A stretch of 64,000 nucleotides of DNA. Source: Acidimicrobiales bacterium AG-414-N20. Its GTDB lineage: Bacteria > Actinomycetota > Acidimicrobiia > Acidimicrobiales > MedAcidi-G1. The position numbers were made by a program, and so were the translations under genes. Shown one piece after another: positions 61,059 through 64,000 of the stretch (its first letter is position 1; the number at the start of each line of letters is the position of its first letter). The DNA lies in assembly GCA_003214465.1 (NCBI GenBank), contig QCLO01000003.1, positions 62,001 to 126,000 on the forward strand. The letters are read 5' to 3'. The notes beneath the pieces were generated by a model that saw nothing but the letters and a program-made list of their open reading frames with translations, made no database searches and was not told the origin of the DNA.

Positions 61059-61796
61059 CTATCCTTTGTTATGACTTAGAACTAGAGAAATTTCAACTTT
61101 TGGGTCAAAACTCTGAAGCTCTTCAACTAAACGGTTAACAATATTTTGGTTTTTAGTAGAAACCTTCGTAATTGCTATAACGAAACGCATTCCATTTTCT
61201 AACCCTTTTCTAGATCCGTTCGAATCAAGTAAAAGAACGGCAGCCCTTTGCGGGGTGAGTCTTTCATAAGGAGAACAATTAACTACTGCAGCGACCCTCA
61301 GAGGTCTATGGCATTGGTCTTCAATAACTCTATCAATCGCATCAGCGCCGATCACTGCAATAACAGTTGTTACACCTAGGGGTAAAACAGGTTCGTAAGG
61401 CGCAGGAGCCTTAGCAGGGTGCCGCCTTGCCCCATCTGCTTCAACAATGACTCTGGTTGCTTCGGGTAGCCAGCTTTCTGGCAGTGAAGGGTCAACACCG
61501 AAAGCTTTTTCACCCTCGACGCGATCCCATATTAGAACAGGAGAAGTTCCGTCCAAGGCTCCGACAAGTTCCTTTTCGGAAGGACTAACAAGTAAAGTTG
61601 CTTCTCCTGTTTGGTCACTCCCCATTTTAGTTGTTGTAGTTAAAATCGTGCCTTTACCGTGAAGTTCTCCAAGCGCCTTAAGAAGAGTTGATTTACCCCC
61701 ACCTCCGACCAGAGCAACTATCTCACCTTCTTTTATCCCTAGATTTTCGACAGCCTTGTGAACCTCTAAAGGTTCGATTCGTTTTTTTCTAACCAT
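61059..61796 (-). CDS. yqeC: YqeC-family selenium-dependent molybdenum hydroxylase maturation protein
   Basis: A 245-residue P-loop protein: Walker A is ALVGGGGKSTLLKAL (near residues 28-42), then TILTTTTKMG, and VIVEADGARRHPAKAPAPYEPVLP, the signature of the YqeC family. It is a marker gene of genomes with selenium-dependent molybdenum hydroxylases, thought to act in selenium or Mo-cofactor insertion. Its start overlaps the 3' end of the yqeB-like gene by 31 bases in another frame, so translation is coupled. selD is not in the window. Confidence 0.88.
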   Translation of the reverse strand: MVRKKRIEPLEVHKAVENLGIKEGEIVALVGGGGKSTLLKALGELHGKGTILTTTTKMGSDQTGEATLLVSPSEKELVGALDGTSPVLIWDRVEGEKAFGVDPSLPESWLPEATRVIVEADGARRHPAKAPAPYEPVLPLGVTTVIAVIGADAIDRVIEDQCHRPLRVAAVVNCSPYERLTPQRAAVLLLDSNGSRKGLENGMRFVIAITKVSTKNQNIVNRLVEELQSFDPKVEISLVLSHNKG

Positions 61797-62569
61797 TTAG
61801 TTACAGCTTCCGTTACGCCGTTTCCAACTGCTAGAGCCTTGTCAGAAACTTTGCTTACATCAACATTCGCACCTCTCGGGTCGATATCTCCGATCTTCAT
61901 GCCAGCTTCTAGCAGCATGCCCTCATTAATCATTCCACGAATCAGTCCGCTAGTTCCGGCAACTATACAGCTATCTCCTACGGAGCCGATTACTTCACCT
62001 TTTTTGACTAAATCGCCTATGTCCTTCATCCAGTGAATTTCCCCATTAGAAGGAGAACGCAATAATCGCTCACTTGTAAGCCCTCCAACTTCACCAGGAA
62101 TTCCTGTATCTTTATGTGCATAACCATCCCAAATGACTTTCCCCAGATTCGGTCCGCGCATGGTCTCGATAACAGCATGGCAGTCCTTACCTGCAAAGAA
62201 ACCAGGTCCAAGAGCAACAACTAGTTCGGCATCATCGATTTTCGTATCCATAGGGTTTTTCATCATTCTGGCATCGACAATTACAGAAATGGGAAAAGTT
62301 GGAAGAGTATCGCTAATTAGAACTGGGACAACGTTAGTAAACGTAAAGTCATCAACATTTGAAAGGTCATCAACTCTTTCGCCTATTATTTCTTCTATTT
62401 CTATTTTTTTGTCGAGAATCGCTGACGAAAGTGAAACTTTTCTTCTTACCGCCAAAGGATTTTCTAAATCAAATACGACTACAGGCATTCCTTTTCTTTT
62501 CAACTGAAGAGCGACACCGGTTCCCAGATCGCCGCCTCCACGAATTAAACAGAGATAATCAGAAATCAC
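61766..62569 (-). CDS. yqeB: YqeB-family selenium-dependent molybdenum hydroxylase maturation protein (EF2563 type)
   Basis: A 267-residue protein starting LCLIRGGGDLGTGVALQLKRKGMPVVVFDLENPLAVRRKVSLSSAI, the nucleotide-binding opening of the YqeB/EF2563 family, with DARMMKNPMDTKIDDAELVVALGPGF and MRGPNLGKVIWDG in the middle and a C-terminal biotinyl-like DIGDLVKKGEVIGSVGD segment. It is expected to take part in making the selenated Mo-cofactor. It lies 2 bp after the XdhC-like gene and overlaps yqeC by 31 bases. Confidence 0.88.
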   Translation of the reverse strand: MISDYLCLIRGGGDLGTGVALQLKRKGMPVVVFDLENPLAVRRKVSLSSAILDKKIEIEEIIGERVDDLSNVDDFTFTNVVPVLISDTLPTFPISVIVDARMMKNPMDTKIDDAELVVALGPGFFAGKDCHAVIETMRGPNLGKVIWDGYAHKDTGIPGEVGGLTSERLLRSPSNGEIHWMKDIGDLVKKGEVIGSVGDSCIVAGTSGLIRGMINEGMLLEAGMKIGDIDPRGANVDVSKVSDKALAVGNGVTEAVTKWLEKNESNL

Positions 62570-62571
62570 AG

Positions 62572-63375
62572 TTAATTATTACTAGTATTATCTTTTTCGA
62601 TGATTTGAGACACGATAGAAATAGCTATTTCTTGCGGGGTCTCGGCATTCAAATCTAGACCTATAGGAGAAGTGACTCTAGATAGATCTTGTTCGGAAAT
62701 GCCAGCTGAGGATAGTGAAGAACGAGTGGTTTCCCATCGTCTAGAGCTTCCCATCACTCCGATTGATTTTGCATCAGTAGAAAGTAAATGAGGAAGATTC
62801 TGGATATCCAATTCAGCATTACGTGTAACTGCTACTACATGATCTTGATTGGTTAAATTGACCTGTTTTAAGGCATCTTCAATTGAGCCGGCGATAACAA
62901 GATCCGCCCCCGTTACATCATCGGCAAGTTCCTCTCGGTCGTCAGTCGCGACGACGTAATAGCCCAACCAGCTAGCAAGTTCCGCCACGGCTCTTCCAAC
63001 ATGACCGCATCCGATAATAAGAATTTTAGAATTGGGCATATAGGCCTCCAAGTGAATAGTAACCGTTCCACCACAAACACCTGGATCTCCAGCTACTGGA
63101 TCAACTAGCTCATAGTTCAGCAGAAGTGAAGTGCCGTCGTCCATGCAGGCGCAGGCTTCTTTTATCACCCGCGCTTCCATTTCTCCACCACCTATAGTTC
63201 CAATTTGATTAGAGTCGGAAAGTATCAACATTTTTGCTCCGGAATGACGTGGTACAGATCGAGAAGTTTCCACAACGGTTGCCAGTACAACAGTATTTCC
63301 TTCATCAACGAGTTCATTGAGTTTGTTCAGTATCTGAGTTTCATCGATACCCTTACTGAGATTCTTTTTACTCAT
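62572..63375 (-). CDS. xdhC: XdhC/CoxI-family molybdenum cofactor maturation protein
   Basis: A 267-residue maturation factor that delivers the sulfurated (or selenated) Mo-cofactor to hydroxylases. The N-terminal XdhC-CoxI domain shows VVLATVVETSRSVPRHSGAKMLI and IGTIGGGEMEARVI; the C-terminal Rossmann domain has ILIIGCGHVGRAVAELASWLGYYVVATDDREE and VAVTRNAELDIQNL, and then GVMGSSRRWE. ATG at 63375 has GGGGTG upstream and overlaps the preceding amidohydrolase by eight bases; a longer in-frame reading to 63453 lies inside that gene. Confidence 0.92.
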   Translation of the reverse strand: MSKKNLSKGIDETQILNKLNELVDEGNTVVLATVVETSRSVPRHSGAKMLILSDSNQIGTIGGGEMEARVIKEACACMDDGTSLLLNYELVDPVAGDPGVCGGTVTIHLEAYMPNSKILIIGCGHVGRAVAELASWLGYYVVATDDREELADDVTGADLVIAGSIEDALKQVNLTNQDHVVAVTRNAELDIQNLPHLLSTDAKSIGVMGSSRRWETTRSSLSSAGISEQDLSRVTSPIGLDLNAETPQEIAISIVSQIIEKDNTSNN

Positions 63376-64000
63376 TTTCACCCCAGAGGCGTTTAGCTTG
63401 CCGATGAATTGACTCTCTTTGCTTTTCAAGATCGACCCCAAGAATCTCACCATTTTTTAACTTCCATACTCCATCAATCATCACAGAGTCGACATGATTG
63501 CCAGATCGATGAAGTATTACTTGTTCGATCAGGTTTTCTTCACTTAAGGGAGTTGGAAAGTTCGCGTCAATTAATTGGAGGTCAGCTACAAAACCTGGTT
63601 CCAAAGCACCGACATTATCAAGTCCCAGTGCTTTGGCTCCCTGGAGAGTTGCCATTTCAAAAACTTGGTCTGCCAGCATTGTTCCAGGGTCTTGAAGACG
63701 CGCTTTGTGGATAAGAAAAGCACCACGCATTACCTCAAACATATCATTTATGTATCCGTCGCTTCCCAGAGAGATACACACATCTTTTTCAAGCAGTTCG
63801 GGAATAGGAGCTATTCCACCTCCGACTTCACAATTAGACAAAGGCATATGGACACAACGCGTTCCGGAAGATGAAATTAATTCAATTTCCCTTTCGGATA
63901 GATGGACACACTGTGAAGCCAGAAATCGGGGGCCGTTTATTCCAAGTTTTTCGTAATGCTCGAAAGTCCGGTGTCCAAAAGTTTTTTCACACCAGTCTCC
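63368..64000 (-). CDS. Amidohydrolase (COG0402 type), C-terminal part, cut by window edge
   Basis: The frame is open to the right edge, giving 210 residues of a C-terminal half. It includes the ligand segment ASQCVHLSEREIELI, VHMPLSNCEVGGGIAPI, the catalytic Asp in SLGSDGYINDM, then the closing beta-sandwich with the typical ATLQGAKALGLDNVGALEPGFVADLQLID and VMIDGVWKL. The family deaminates or hydrolyses ring C-N bonds. It is the first gene in this window of the minus-strand yqeB/yqeC operon and a third amidohydrolase in the island. Its N-terminal HxH lies outside. Confidence 0.87.
   Translation of the reverse strand, partial: GDWCEKTFGHRTFEHYEKLGINGPRFLASQCVHLSEREIELISSSGTRCVHMPLSNCEVGGGIAPIPELLEKDVCISLGSDGYINDMFEVMRGAFLIHKARLQDPGTMLADQVFEMATLQGAKALGLDNVGALEPGFVADLQLIDANFPTPLSEENLIEQVILHRSGNHVDSVMIDGVWKLKNGEILGVDLEKQRESIHRQAKRLWGENE

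Noticed and set aside
45586-64000. Horizontally acquired genomic island with mobile-element borders
   Set aside because: No integrase, transposase, tRNA target or flanking direct repeat is seen, and codon and base use look like the neighbouring genes by eye.

Overview
The window reads as a chromosome segment of an actinobacterium, most likely a marine Acidimicrobiia-type lineage (inference). Supporting signs are the gene order argS-lysA-hom-thrC-(kinase)-rho-rpmE-prfA-prmC-tsaC, which is the order of this block in Mycobacterium; a small DUF3039 protein; a Rho with a long charged N-terminal insertion; CofC for coenzyme F420; several luciferase-like (LLM) flavin oxidoreductases; a PAC2 protein; and two mycothiol-type (MDMPI/DinB) proteins. 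Base composition is AT-leaning (judged by eye, not counted). I saw no tRNA, rRNA, CRISPR array, transposase, integrase or phage gene. Genes are tightly packed: the longest gene-free stretch is 9753-10004 (252 bp, ahead of rho), and no gene-free stretch exceeds 300 bp.

Layout. 1-1248: end of a phosphonate/phosphite-type ABC importer (ATPase fragment and PhnD-like lipoprotein). 1437-2742: a DMT exporter and a small beta-rich protein. 2887-16087: the housekeeping block: arginyl-tRNA synthetase, lysine and threonine biosynthesis, Rho, L31, RF1 and its methylase, TsaC, RpiB. The slot held by homoserine kinase thrB in Mycobacterium is filled by an ApgM/alkaline-phosphatase-superfamily protein. 16102-29850: accessory catabolism: lactate-type flavin dehydrogenase, TetR plus LLM operon, acyl-CoA ligase, DsbA-like protein, MsrA, Rieske oxygenase, CoA-transferase, an HMG-CoA-synthase-like/DUF35 fusion with a thiolase, MDMPI proteins and PAC2. 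29862-34093: an overlapping MFS-sulfatase-isochorismatase-like operon. 34102-45582: mixed genes: SulP, Nudix, P450, hydrolase, CofC, RNase HII, an Nfu-N domain protein, a SPOUT methylase, SDR, a His-rich lipoprotein with a polytopic membrane partner, and a phosphoribosyltransferase.

45586-64000 is the most interesting part: a continuous N-heterocycle/ureide catabolic island. Minus-strand amidase and a short YheO/DauR-like regulator diverge from a nine-gene plus-strand operon: three-subunit molybdenum hydroxylase (FAD, 2Fe-2S, Mo), M20 carbamoylase/allantoate-type hydrolase, D-carbamoylase-type nitrilase, a second fused 2Fe-2S/Mo hydroxylase, an SsnA-like amidohydrolase, a Mer-like LLM oxidoreductase and an 8-oxoguanine-deaminase-like amidohydrolase. 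A convergent minus-strand operon carries a VanX-type dipeptidase, a second Mer-like LLM enzyme, YqeC, YqeB, XdhC and a third amidohydrolase cut by the window edge. YqeB and YqeC are markers of selenium-dependent molybdenum hydroxylases. A plausible flow is ring hydroxylation, deamination and ring opening, then carbamoyl removal to an amino acid, CO2 and ammonia. The substrate is not determined by the sequence.
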